Shown here in pieces: positions 10,501 to 20,063 of a stretch of 64,000 nt of DNA. The notes beneath the pieces are model-generated. The model had not been told where the DNA came from and did not search any database. It saw nothing but the letters and a program-made list of their open reading frames with translations. Positions within the stretch are counted from its first letter, which is position 1; every line of letters starts with the position of its first letter. The translations under genes were made by a program, and so were the position numbers. Location of the stretch: assembly GCA_019636495.1 (NCBI GenBank), contig JAHBXL010000023.1, positions 1 to 64,000 of the forward strand, read 5' to 3'. Source of the stretch: Phycisphaeraceae bacterium. Lineage in GTDB: Bacteria > Planctomycetota > Phycisphaerae > Phycisphaerales > UBA1924.

Positions 10501-10680
10501 CGACAAAGAGGCCGGAGCGGCCTTCCCGTTTTCGGCCTTGGCCGGCTCCTTCGAGCCAGCGTTGCCGAACTTCTTGTCCGCGGGGGCGGCCTGCTGAGCG
10601 CCGGCGGCGGCGGACAGCAGCCCGATCGTTCCGCAGGCCACCAGCGTGGCCCACACACGATTACAGGATCGCGTTGTCAT
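7558..10680 (-). CDS. Secreted multi-PPC-domain protein with P-domain and dockerin-like tail
   Basis: The ATG at 10680 follows AGAAGAGGTGTATGC and opens the signal peptide MTTRSCNRVWATLVACGTIG ending SAAAGA (1040 residues). After a low-complexity linker come about five repeated beta-sandwich units sharing AFDTALAAFSG- and CNDDxCGLQS-type motifs plus YxVRISGF-type strands, as in bacterial pre-peptidase C-terminal (PPC) domains. Near residues 840-985 is a P/Homo-B-type domain (SQPNLFINSFHQDTITIVGG, MPHAWQGDVIVTLTSP, SGRWLPDLGPLSAFNGENSA). The end has a dockerin-like module, CPADWDGNNTVEVNDIFAFL, whose IFAFLTxWFA motif is repeated once. No peptidase domain is present. A structural or adhesive extracellular role is inferred. 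Confidence 0.9.
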   Translation of the reverse strand: MTTRSCNRVWATLVACGTIGLLSAAAGAQQAAPADKKFGNAGSKEPAKAENGKAAPASLSTSAVPMSRAEALGLVYQHHNQMPAAGGGGIVRGPSAATDDCTSAPVVNEGFHAFDTTGYNVDGPAGTCAGNGSGNGWWIYQATQDGNATVTTCGLAGFDTALAAFSGDCFSAFQVACNDDACGLQSSITFPVTNGSQYLVRISGFGSATGSGSISISVASVDCAACPGGATVIESEPECGHEGGSAFDTVNGGCNSPSPVFTSISVGDLVCGTTQVVSGTSRDTDWFSFTLTGGTEVTWTATAEFPLLIGFINSPCPQGGFIPGGFITAPACSSASVTLCLPAGTYYAFVASSDFGTAVNCGGAGSRYFAQLSGVPCSPYVPPNDDCNTAIALSVGFPEFGDNTNANSTTTLDGGSGCTFAGAPSNNDVWYTFTPVATGTFQVNTCGSALDTVLSIWTSCPGSQFVDMIACNDDSCGLQSAVTLDLTGGQTYFVRVSGWNNAQGTFTVVVNDLGNLPPGDLCSTAHVVNEGTHNYDTTVMTVGGGPASTCAGNGSNAEWFEYQATQTGLATVTTCGLAFWDTALAAYASCSGPQLACNDDACGLQSTIQFGVTSGSSYWIRISGFGSSTGSGSLEISVAPPRNDDECNSAGVPALSENTFYFGDTFGATTSLTGLIDGQCGTFTGSAGGSDVWATFTPASTSQYEISLCGSAYDTVLAVFSGCPADAFANLEGCNDDFCGLQSQLTLVLNGGTTYYIRIAGYAAAQGSWQLVINNIGAPAGRCCTGNTCTVVDEVTCLNGGGVWGGPGTDCQGAAPAYTASSQPNLFINSFHQDTITIVGGQTITDLDVGIMMPHAWQGDVIVTLTSPMGTTVTLIDEPGNPPFTFGFDTDNFGDQGSGTPFILDDQAPNSQTYDSPQVAAGINNVSGRWLPDLGPLSAFNGENSAGTWTLTVIDVFSGADDGTLVEWGLWVNPTFGAACGSTCPADWDGNNTVEVNDIFAFLTAWFANVPAAVNFGGTPGVPAIFAFLTVWFAHGVGPC

Positions 10681-10885
10681 GCATACACCTCTTCTTCTCT
10701 CGACACACTCGGGATTCACACGAAGAAACCATGGCCACACAGGAGCCTGATGGACCCTGTTCCGCAACGCGCGGCGGCCTTTGTCGATCTCTTCACTCTA
10801 AACGACAACCTAGGTAACTGCAACAAAAAGTCCGTGTTGTTTGGATGTTTCCGCCGCGATCCTGGGGGCGGAGTCTCCGGCGCAC

Positions 10886-12640
10886 TCACGGTGATCGGTT
10901 GCTCATCGGCGGCGATTGGGGGGGTGGATGATCCGCTTTTGGCATTAGCGTCTGGGAAATTGCCGCTTTCATTGAACGAGCGGTTTTGACACGACCCATC
11001 ATGCGCTTTGGGGGAAGTCCCTTTGGAACGACTCCTCCCGGGAATCGGGTAGGGTCTGCCTCCTCGGGGCTTGGGCTGGCCACATGGCCAACCGCTCCGG
11101 GCGCGGATGCCGCGAACCGGTTGTACTGCTTGGCTACTTCAAGCCGCTTGGAATCGAGTTCGCGCGAGGCGAGGACGCCCTGGGGGATTGGACCGGGCTT
11201 GAAGTCGGGGTACTCGAGTTTGGGAATCTCGGTGTTGATGAACAACTCGATGGCGGTCAGCAGCGCGCCCTGGTCGGGCGTGACAAACGACCAGGCGATT
11301 CCGTCGCGCCCGGCGCGAGCGGTGCGGCCGATGCGGTGGACATAGATCTCGGGGTCTTCGGGCAGGTCGTAGTTGATGACGTGGGTGATCCCTTCGACAT
11401 CGAGCCCGCGCGAGGCCAGGTCGCTGGCGATGAGGACCGACAGTTTGCCCGAGCGGAGTTGGTCAATGACCTTGTTCCGCTTGGCCTGGTACATGTCGCC
11501 GTGGATCGCGTGGGCCTCGATGCCCTTCCTGCTCAGGTACTGCACGACTTCGTCCACCGTGCGCTTCATGCGGCAGAAGGCGATGGTGAGCGCGGGCTCC
11601 TCGTGCGTGAGCAGGTGCGCCAGCAGCGCACGCTTGTCCCACGGCTCGACCGGCAGGTGAAACTGCTTGACAAGCGAGACGGTGAGCGAGCCCTCGGCGG
11701 CGACGATCTTCTCCGCGTCATTGGCGTACGAGCGCGCCAGCGACTCGATCTCGGGCGAGATGGTCGCCGAGACAAACACCGTCTGGCGCGAGGCCGGGCA
11801 CGACTTGAGAATCCGGCGGATGTCGTCGCGGAAGCCGATGTCGAGCATGCGGTCCACTTCGTCGAGGACTGCCATCTTCACGTTGCGGTAGTGCAGGTAG
11901 CCGCGCTCGACCATGTCCATCACGCGGCCGGGAGTCGCGACGATGATCTCCGGCCCCTTGGCCAGCAGGTTGGCCTGGGTAGAGATGTTCTGCCCGCCGT
12001 AGACAGGCAGGATGGAGAGGTTGCTGTAGCGGCCGAGTTCGGCCAGGTCCGCCGCGACCTGCAGCGCAAGTTCGCGCGTCGGCACCAGCACCAGCGCCTG
12101 GAAGGGCGTGCCGCGTTCGATGCGGGAGAGCATGGGGAGGCCGAACGCGGCGGTCTTGCCCGTGCCGGTTTTGGCCTGCCCCAGCACGTCGCGCCCGGAG
12201 TTGATGACCGGGATGATGCGCGCCTGGATGTAGGTCGGAAAGAAGAACCCCGCCTCGGTGATGCCCCTGAGCACATCTTCGCGAAGGTTGAGGTCGGAGA
12301 ACTGGATATCGCGCTCGAAGATCTCGTCGCGACCATCGGCCGGAGGCGGGGGCGGTCCCTCGCCGCGGGCCTTGCGCAGACGGCTGACATGCTGGGGAGG
12401 AACTCCGCCGCCCGAGCCGCCACCCTGAGAATCGCCCGGCGCACCGCTGCTCCCGCCGCCACCACCACCCCCGCCACCCCCGCCACCCCCGCCACCCTTG
12501 CCGCGACGGCGACGACGGCGTCGACGCGGCTGGTCGCCGCCCTCGCCGTGCGAGTCGGGCGCGCCGTGGTGGTTGTCGGACGGCGGGTGACCCTGCGAAT
12601 CAGAGTTGGGATCGAACGTGGGACCGAGGTTGGGCATCAT
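10886..12640 (-). CDS. DEAD-box-family RNA helicase with Gly-rich N-terminus
   Basis: This is an ATP-dependent RNA helicase of the DEAD-box superfamily, likely acting in mRNA turnover or ribosome assembly. Visible motifs in order: Q-motif region (FSDLNLREDVLRGITEAGF), motif I AKTGTGKT, Ia PTRELALQ, YGGQ, TPGR, motif II DEVD instead of DEAD, SAT, Ib-IV region TIAFCRMKRTVDEVVQYL, V ASRGLD, VI HRIGRTARAGR. The N-terminus has an arginine run followed by a long glycine tract. The start is uncertain: ATG ATG at 12640, another ATG at 12688, or a TTG at 12790; none has a clear ribosome site. It is divergent from alr. Confidence 0.9.
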   Translation of the reverse strand: MMPNLGPTFDPNSDSQGHPPSDNHHGAPDSHGEGGDQPRRRRRRRRGKGGGGGGGGGGGGGGGSSGAPGDSQGGGSGGGVPPQHVSRLRKARGEGPPPPPADGRDEIFERDIQFSDLNLREDVLRGITEAGFFFPTYIQARIIPVINSGRDVLGQAKTGTGKTAAFGLPMLSRIERGTPFQALVLVPTRELALQVAADLAELGRYSNLSILPVYGGQNISTQANLLAKGPEIIVATPGRVMDMVERGYLHYRNVKMAVLDEVDRMLDIGFRDDIRRILKSCPASRQTVFVSATISPEIESLARSYANDAEKIVAAEGSLTVSLVKQFHLPVEPWDKRALLAHLLTHEEPALTIAFCRMKRTVDEVVQYLSRKGIEAHAIHGDMYQAKRNKVIDQLRSGKLSVLIASDLASRGLDVEGITHVINYDLPEDPEIYVHRIGRTARAGRDGIAWSFVTPDQGALLTAIELFINTEIPKLEYPDFKPGPIPQGVLASRELDSKRLEVAKQYNRFAASAPGAVGHVASPSPEEADPTRFPGGVVPKGLPPKRMMGRVKTARSMKAAISQTLMPKADHPPPQSPPMSNRSP

Positions 12641-12805
12641 GCGGGGGAGGTCTGCGGGTCTGGGAAAGAAAGGTTCGCGGCGTAGCATGGGGGCCCGCCG
12701 CGGGAATGGACCGCCGGTGATCGTAGGAATCGCCGCGGGTCGATACAAGGAAGGGCCGAACAGGCCGGCCGGGCGAGGGACCGCGGGCAAAAGTCAGGAG
12801 TTGGC

Positions 12806-14140
12806 GTGTCAACGAGCCGGCTGGAGATCGACCTCGGTGCCATCGAGCGGAACTTCTCGCTGGTTCGGCGCATCGTGGGCCCATCGGTCGGCATCTGCGC
12901 GGTATTGAAGCAGGATGCCTACGGACTCGGCGCGCCGCGGATTGCGCGCCGGGCGCTGGCGTGCGGCGCGAAGTCGGTCGCGGTGTACAACCTCGACGAA
13001 GCGCGCACGGTCTTTGAGGCCGCGCCCGAGGCGACGATCCTCGTGCTCATGCCCGTGGCGGGGGTGGAGCGCACCGACCCGCTGTACCGCTGTGCCGCGG
13101 CGGGTCGGCTGCACGTGGTCGTGCACGACTCGGAGCAACTCGTCGCGCTCAACGACGGCGCCCTGCGCCTTGGGGTCACGATCCCCGTGCACGTGCAGGT
13201 CGATACCGGCCTGAGCCGCGGCGGCGAACGGACCGAGGACTCGGTACGGATCATCGAGCGGATCGGGCTCTTGTCGCGCGTGCGGCTGGCAGGGGTGATG
13301 ACGCACTTCGCCTCGCCGGGCGATGATGCGGCGTTCACGGCCGAGCAGTGGCGACTCTTTACGGAAGTGGTGAAGACGGCGCGGGGAGCGGCCCGGGGCG
13401 AACTCGACGTGCACGCTTCCAACTCGTGCGGGACCTTCCGCTCGCGCGGGTACCACGGGACGATGGTGCGCGTGGGCGAATGCCTCTACGGAATGGTGGG
13501 CGGCGCGGTGTGGGGCGAGGGACGCGGGCTGGCGGGAATGGAGTTCGCGGCCGAAGCGCGGGCGATGGAGCCCGCGCTGCGATGGACGAGCACCATCGCG
13601 CACGTGCAGGAGATCCCGGCGGGGTGGCCGGTGGGATACGGCTCGATGTGGCGCGCGCCGCGCCGATCCGACGGGCGTCCGACGCGCATCGCGCTGGTGC
13701 CGGTCGGATACGCCGATGGATACCCGCGGTCGCTGGGCGGCGATGCAAGGGGCGGCCCAGGGGTGGTGGGCTTCACGGGCCGGCGCTGGGGTCGGCGCGG
13801 CGCGATGGCGGAACCGGATGGGCCGGGGGGTCGGGTGTTCTTCGCGCCCGTGGTCGGACGAGTGAGCATGGATCAGATCACGGTCGACGCGACGGACGTG
13901 CCGGAGGAGTATCTGGCGGTCGGTCGAGAGGGGAGCGCGCTCGCCGGCGCGGAGGTGGAGTTGATCGGCGCGGACCCGGCATCGCCCACGCACCTCCCGG
14001 CGCTGGCGAGCGCGGGGGGTACGATCGCCCACGAACTGCTGTGCAGGCTGTCGTCGCGGCTGGACCGTGTGTACCGGCACACCGGGCTGGCAACGGCGGG
14101 GGCTGGCGCGGCGGCGCGGGTGGCGGCCGCGCCGATGTAA
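12806..14140 (+). CDS. alr: Alanine racemase
   Basis: A PLP-dependent racemase that makes D-alanine for peptidoglycan. The 444-residue protein begins with GTG, preceded by AGGAG with a 6-nt gap. The PLP lysine is K35 in AVLKQDAYGLG (family form AVVKANAYGHG), and the second domain carries RVSMDQITVDAT near the substrate site. VPVGYADGYPRSLGG matches the conserved PxGYADGYxR block. It is longer than the usual 360-380 residues because of loops around residues 310-345 (GGPGVVGFTGRRWGRRGAMA). It converges on a kinase gene with only 12 bases between the stops. Its presence supports a peptidoglycan wall in this lineage. Confidence 0.95.
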   Translation: MSTSRLEIDLGAIERNFSLVRRIVGPSVGICAVLKQDAYGLGAPRIARRALACGAKSVAVYNLDEARTVFEAAPEATILVLMPVAGVERTDPLYRCAAAGRLHVVVHDSEQLVALNDGALRLGVTIPVHVQVDTGLSRGGERTEDSVRIIERIGLLSRVRLAGVMTHFASPGDDAAFTAEQWRLFTEVVKTARGAARGELDVHASNSCGTFRSRGYHGTMVRVGECLYGMVGGAVWGEGRGLAGMEFAAEARAMEPALRWTSTIAHVQEIPAGWPVGYGSMWRAPRRSDGRPTRIALVPVGYADGYPRSLGGDARGGPGVVGFTGRRWGRRGAMAEPDGPGGRVFFAPVVGRVSMDQITVDATDVPEEYLAVGREGSALAGAEVELIGADPASPTHLPALASAGGTIAHELLCRLSSRLDRVYRHTGLATAGAGAAARVAAAPM

Positions 14141-14152
14141 CTTCTCAACACG

Positions 14153-16897
<2,745 letters not shown>

Positions 16898-16905
16898 GGC
16901 GGCGG

Positions 16906-16911
16906 ATGGTA
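16906..16911 (-). promoter_or_regulatory. -10-like hexamer for the kinase (leaderless)
   Basis: TACCAT lies 8 nt before the GTG start of a gene without a ribosome site, consistent with a leaderless transcript. Confidence 0.35.
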
Positions 16912-16983
16912 CCGAGGCGGGGCGTGGGGCGTTCCCGTGCGGCAGGCGTTCGCCAGGATTCGCCCGTTCTAGCCGGTACTCCC

Positions 16984-17013
16984 TTGCATCGACCTATGGG
17001 CGCGCGGTACAAA
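16984..17013 (+). promoter_or_regulatory. Candidate promoter of the PEP-CTERM-like gene
   Basis: TTGCAT and TACAAA are separated by 18 nt, about 70 nt upstream of the ATG. This leaves a normal 5' leader containing the ribosome site. Confidence 0.35.
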
Positions 17014-17081
17014 GACCGTTGGAGTAGAGACCGGGCCGCGGCGCGTCAGAGCCGCGTGCCCACAACCCGAGGAGAGAGATC

Positions 17082-17828
17082 ATGTGGCATCTGCGCGCAG
17101 CGTGCGTGGTTGCGGCGTGCGCGGCGAGCCCCGCGCTGGCCGGGACCGTTCTGTTCTTTACCGATCAACAGGCCTTCCACACTCACAACGGGCTGGAAGG
17201 CAAGTTCCTGAAGGGCATCGAGGACTTCGAGTACTCCTCGGCCCCGCCGCAGAGCAAGACGTTCTTCCCCAACCCGTTGCAATATGGCGACCCGCGGCCG
17301 CACTTTGAGAACGGCCTGGCATCAGAGAATCTGATCATCCAGTCCAACATCACGCCCAGCCCCTGCCCGCCGACGCCGAACCCGTCGACAAACCCCAACG
17401 CACTGTGGGTCAACGGCCCTGGGTTCCTCGGGTCCAACAGCATCAAGGTCGGGACCGATGAGTTCCTGAACGGCCTGTTCTCCAGCATCGACCTGATCTT
17501 CACGAGCAACGACAAAACCGCGGTGGGCGTCGATGTCTCGACGTATCAGCAGTTCAACCAGGGGCACCACGGGTTCATCGTGTGCGCCTACGACCAGTTT
17601 GACAACATTCTCGGCTCGTACCTCATGCCCGGCCCGCTGCCGACCGAACCGGCCAAGAACTTCATCGGGGTGTGGTCGCCGACGCCGATCGGCCGCCTGA
17701 ACATCTGGGGCATCTTCGACCAGCCGCTGCCGTTCGCGGTCGACAACATCGAGATGTGGGTGCCCGCGCCGAGCAGCGCTGCGCTGCTGGGCGTGGGCGG
17801 CCTGCTGGCGCTGCGCAGGCGGAGGTGA
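17082..17828 (+). CDS. Secreted PEP-CTERM-like sorted protein
   Basis: The ATG is preceded by GAGGAGAGAGATC. The 248-residue protein has a signal peptide (MWHLRAACVVAACAASPALA), a beta-rich middle (IKVGTDEFLNGLFSSIDLIF, NIEMWVPAPS) and ends with VPAPSSAALLGVGGLLALRRRR-type sorting tail: a short P-A-P motif, a membrane helix and terminal arginines. That tail is the PEP-CTERM/VPEP plan, in which an exosortase-archaeosortase family enzyme processes the protein. No exosortase gene is in this window. The function of the middle region is unknown. A strong terminator follows. Confidence 0.85.
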   Translation: MWHLRAACVVAACAASPALAGTVLFFTDQQAFHTHNGLEGKFLKGIEDFEYSSAPPQSKTFFPNPLQYGDPRPHFENGLASENLIIQSNITPSPCPPTPNPSTNPNALWVNGPGFLGSNSIKVGTDEFLNGLFSSIDLIFTSNDKTAVGVDVSTYQQFNQGHHGFIVCAYDQFDNILGSYLMPGPLPTEPAKNFIGVWSPTPIGRLNIWGIFDQPLPFAVDNIEMWVPAPSSAALLGVGGLLALRRRR

Positions 17829-17862
17829 GACGGCCTGCTCATTCTGCTTGCTCGTTCACACG

Positions 17863-17892
17863 ACTCCCGCGTCATGCACGCGGGAGTTTTTC
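17863..17892 (+). terminator. Rho-independent terminator
   Basis: ACTCCCGCG pairs with CGCGGGAGT across a 7-base loop, followed by TTTTTC, 35 bases after the PEP-CTERM-like gene. It overlaps the 3' end region of the converging glycosyltransferase. Confidence 0.85.
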
Positions 17893-18730
17893 ATTGGCGT
17901 TCTTCGTGGCCCGCCGCGCGGTCGAGTTCGATGAGCATGGCGTGCTTCATGAGCGCCGAGGCCCCGGTGCTCGCCGCGGCGAGCCAGCCCGGCCAGCCAT
18001 CGAGGAACGCCCGCTTGAGCACGAGTTGCTTGAAGACCGCGCCGATGGGCGAGACGAGCAAGCGCGTGTAACTGCCGCGAACGCCCGCGGCGTGCAGGCT
18101 CGCGGCCATGGTTCGGCTGTGCGCGGCCTGCTTGATGAGGAACTCGCCGAAGGTCGGGATGGAATCGTGCCGGAGCGTGCCGGCGAGGCGCTGCACTTGC
18201 GCGCCGGGCGAGGTGGGTGCGAGCACATCGTGCGGGTCGTGCCCGCCCCATGCGCACGTGCCGCGGCGGACGAGGCGGAGTCGCCACTCGGGCTGCCAGG
18301 CGTGGTTGAGCGGCTTGCCGCGGTAGTAGACCTTGCGGTTGAGTTCGTAGGCGGCGATGGCGGGGTCGTTGCGCGCGAGAGCCGCGCGGATGGAGGCGAC
18401 AAGGTCGGGCTCGAGCGACTCATCGGAATCGAGCGAGAGGACCCACTCGCCGTCGCAGGCTTCGAGCGCGAGTTGCTTGGTCCTGATGTGGCCGAGCCAG
18501 GGGGAGCGGATGATGCGGGCGTTGTGCGCTTCGAGCAGGGCGATGGTGCCATCGGTCGAGCCGGAATCGACTGCAACAACCCCCCCGCCCCCCCCGCCCC
18601 CCCCGCCCCCCACGCCCCCCACACTCTCCCCCGCGAACTCCCGCACGAGATCGCGGATGGAGTCGAGCGTGCGCGCGAGCGTCTGCTCGTTGTTCTTGCA
18701 GACGATGGCGATGGAGAGGGAGGGACGCAC
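17891..18730 (-). CDS. Family 2 glycosyltransferase (LPS-core type)
   Basis: A GT-A fold glycosyltransferase of 279 residues. SLSIAIVCKNNEQTLARTLD is the nucleotide-sugar entry, VVAVDSGSTDGT the second strand, and LSLDSDESL the DxD-type metal site. The overall plan (KNNE start, YELNRKVYYRGKPLNHAW, WRLRLVRRG) resembles WaaE/KdtX-type LPS core transferases. A glycine run (VGGVGGGGGGGGGG) encoded by 6-8-base C/G homopolymers is inserted before VVAVDSG. The start is GTG; a heptanucleotide array begins 9 bases upstream, leaving no room for a normal ribosome site. It lies downstream of an MlaF-like ATPase gene on the same strand. Possible phase-variable expression is inferred. Confidence 0.88.
   Translation of the reverse strand: MRPSLSIAIVCKNNEQTLARTLDSIRDLVREFAGESVGGVGGGGGGGGGGVVAVDSGSTDGTIALLEAHNARIIRSPWLGHIRTKQLALEACDGEWVLSLDSDESLEPDLVASIRAALARNDPAIAAYELNRKVYYRGKPLNHAWQPEWRLRLVRRGTCAWGGHDPHDVLAPTSPGAQVQRLAGTLRHDSIPTFGEFLIKQAAHSRTMAASLHAAGVRGSYTRLLVSPIGAVFKQLVLKRAFLDGWPGWLAAASTGASALMKHAMLIELDRAAGHEERQ
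18580..18620. repeat. Homopolymer C/G tracts inside the glycosyltransferase
   Basis: Runs of 7, 8, 8, 6 and 6 C (G on the coding strand) are separated by a single G or by ACG. Any one-base slip would shift the reading frame of the glycosyltransferase. Confidence 0.9.
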
Positions 18731-18738
18731 GGGAGGTG

Positions 18739-18842
18739 GGATGTCGGATGTCGGATGTCGGATGTCGGATGTCGGATGTCGGATGTCGGATGTCGGATGT
18801 CGGATGTCGGATGTCGGATGTCGGATGTCGGATGTCGGATGT
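18739..18842. repeat. Heptanucleotide tandem array (GGATGTC), 14 copies
   Basis: Fourteen perfect head-to-tail copies of GGATGTC plus a partial copy fill most of the gap between the MlaF-like gene and the glycosyltransferase, ending 9 bases before the latter's start codon. Unit length 7 and perfect identity fit slipped-strand expansion. It recalls the heptamer STRR arrays of cyanobacteria, though no relation is shown. All three frames are free of stops. Confidence 0.95.
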
Positions 18843-18890
18843 AACTATTGGATCATAACCTGTTCACCACTCACCGCTCACCGCTGTCTT

Positions 18891-19880
18891 TCATCTTCTC
18901 GCGTGCAGCACGGGCATGGTCTCAAGATATCGGCGCGCGGGCTCGCAGTCGTCCTTGCCGAAGCGCTCGTACGGCCCGTCGAAACAGATGCGGCCGGATT
19001 CGAGCATCACCACGCGCGGGCTGAGGCGACGCAGGAGTTCCTTGTCGTGGGTCACGATGACGGTCGTTCGCGGCGGCTGCGGGCCGGTCGCCGGCACGGG
19101 CCGAGGTTCATCGCTTCGTCTCTTGTCCGAGCCATCAACCCGCGCGGCCGACGATCGCACGGGGGATACGCCCGCGGCATCGGAAATCGTCGCGGCGGCA
19201 TCGGCGAGTCGATCCCAGAACGATGGCTCGACACGCGGGCCCGTAGGGCGCGGACCGACGGGGCGGCGGTGCAGGTCCCAGATGAGTTCCTGGATGTGCC
19301 CGGACACGACCGGGTCCAGCCCGGTCGTCGGTTCATCGTAGAAAATCACGATGGGGTCCGCGGCAATGGCGCGGGCGATGGCGACCCGCTTGGCCATACC
19401 GCCGGAGAGCGCCTCGCGGTCCTTGTCGATCACATCGGCGACTTCGAGCCTGACCGCGGCGAGGCTGGCACGGATGCGCACTTCGATCTCGGACTCGGAG
19501 AGCATGGTGTGCTCGCGCAGCCAGAGGGCAATGTTCTCGCGCACCGTGCCCGAGAACAACGCGTTTCGCTGGAAGACCACCGACCAGTGCAGGCGCAGTT
19601 GGTCCAGTCGATCCGAATCGGTGGCCGCCAGGTCGATCAGCGGCCACTGACCGGCAGGGTCGGGCGGCTCGTTGTGGTCCGCCGCGAGCACGTGTCCGGA
19701 ATCGGGACGCAGCAGCCCGACGAGGTGATCCAGCAGCACGGTCTTGCCTGAGCCCGACCCGCCGACTATGGCGACGACCTCGCCTGTCCGGATGGTGAGA
19801 TCGATGCCGCGGAGCACGGCGCGATCGCCGAATGACCTTGAGAGTCGCTGAGACCGGAGTTCGACCGTCGCGGCGGGCAT
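18891..19880 (-). CDS. ABC transporter ATPase, MlaF-like, with long insertions
   Basis: The ATP-binding subunit of an Mla-type lipid ABC system. Walker A is GGSGSGKT, the signature is LSGGMAKRVAIARA, and Walker B is IVIFYDEPTTGLDP, all very close to MlaF. Two insertions are unusual: about a dozen residues before the Q-loop (NEPPDPAGQWPLIDLAATDS) and about 65 polar residues between the D-loop helix and the switch histidine (VTHDKE). The start chosen is the ATG at 19880 (329 residues), but no ribosome site precedes it. The frame stays open through the upstream heptamer array to a GTG at 20045 that has GGAG nearby, so a PDTRHPT-repeat N-terminus is possible. Confidence 0.88.
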   Translation of the reverse strand: MPAATVELRSQRLSRSFGDRAVLRGIDLTIRTGEVVAIVGGSGSGKTVLLDHLVGLLRPDSGHVLAADHNEPPDPAGQWPLIDLAATDSDRLDQLRLHWSVVFQRNALFSGTVRENIALWLREHTMLSESEIEVRIRASLAAVRLEVADVIDKDREALSGGMAKRVAIARAIAADPIVIFYDEPTTGLDPVVSGHIQELIWDLHRRPVGPRPTGPRVEPSFWDRLADAAATISDAAGVSPVRSSAARVDGSDKRRSDEPRPVPATGPQPPRTTVIVTHDKELLRRLSPRVVMLESGRICFDGPYERFGKDDCEPARRYLETMPVLHARR

Positions 19881-19905
19881 TGGAGAGGGTAGGGGAAGGC
19901 GGAGC

Positions 19906-20006
19906 GGGTGTCGGGTGTCGGGTGTCGGGTGTCGGGTGTCGGGTGTCGGGTGTCGGGTGTCGGGTGTCGGGTGTCGGGTGTCGGGTGTCGGGTGTCGGGT
20001 GTCGGG
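19906..20006. repeat. Heptanucleotide tandem array (GGGTGTC), 14 copies
   Basis: Fourteen perfect copies of GGGTGTC plus GGG, differing by one base from the array at 18739-18842 and having the same copy number and orientation. It lies 25 bases upstream of the MlaF-like ATG and 57 bases upstream of the divergent cysteine desulfurase ATG. Three decayed heptamers of another type (ACATCCC, ACATCCC, ACTTCCC) follow at 20030-20050, and a 10-bp palindrome, ATCGTACGAT, lies between them. Confidence 0.95.
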
Positions 20007-20063
20007 AGATCGTACGATTTGCCGCGCACACATCCCACATCCCACTTCCCATTTCTCCGTCCA

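Noticed and set aside
7312..10989. Very long + strand open frame (over 1200 codons)
   Set aside because: It is antisense to the PPC/P-domain gene and gives a repetitive Arg/Gly/Ala/Val product with no domain.
18739..20006. CRISPR array
   Set aside because: The repeats are 7-base, head-to-tail, without spacers; no cas genes are nearby.
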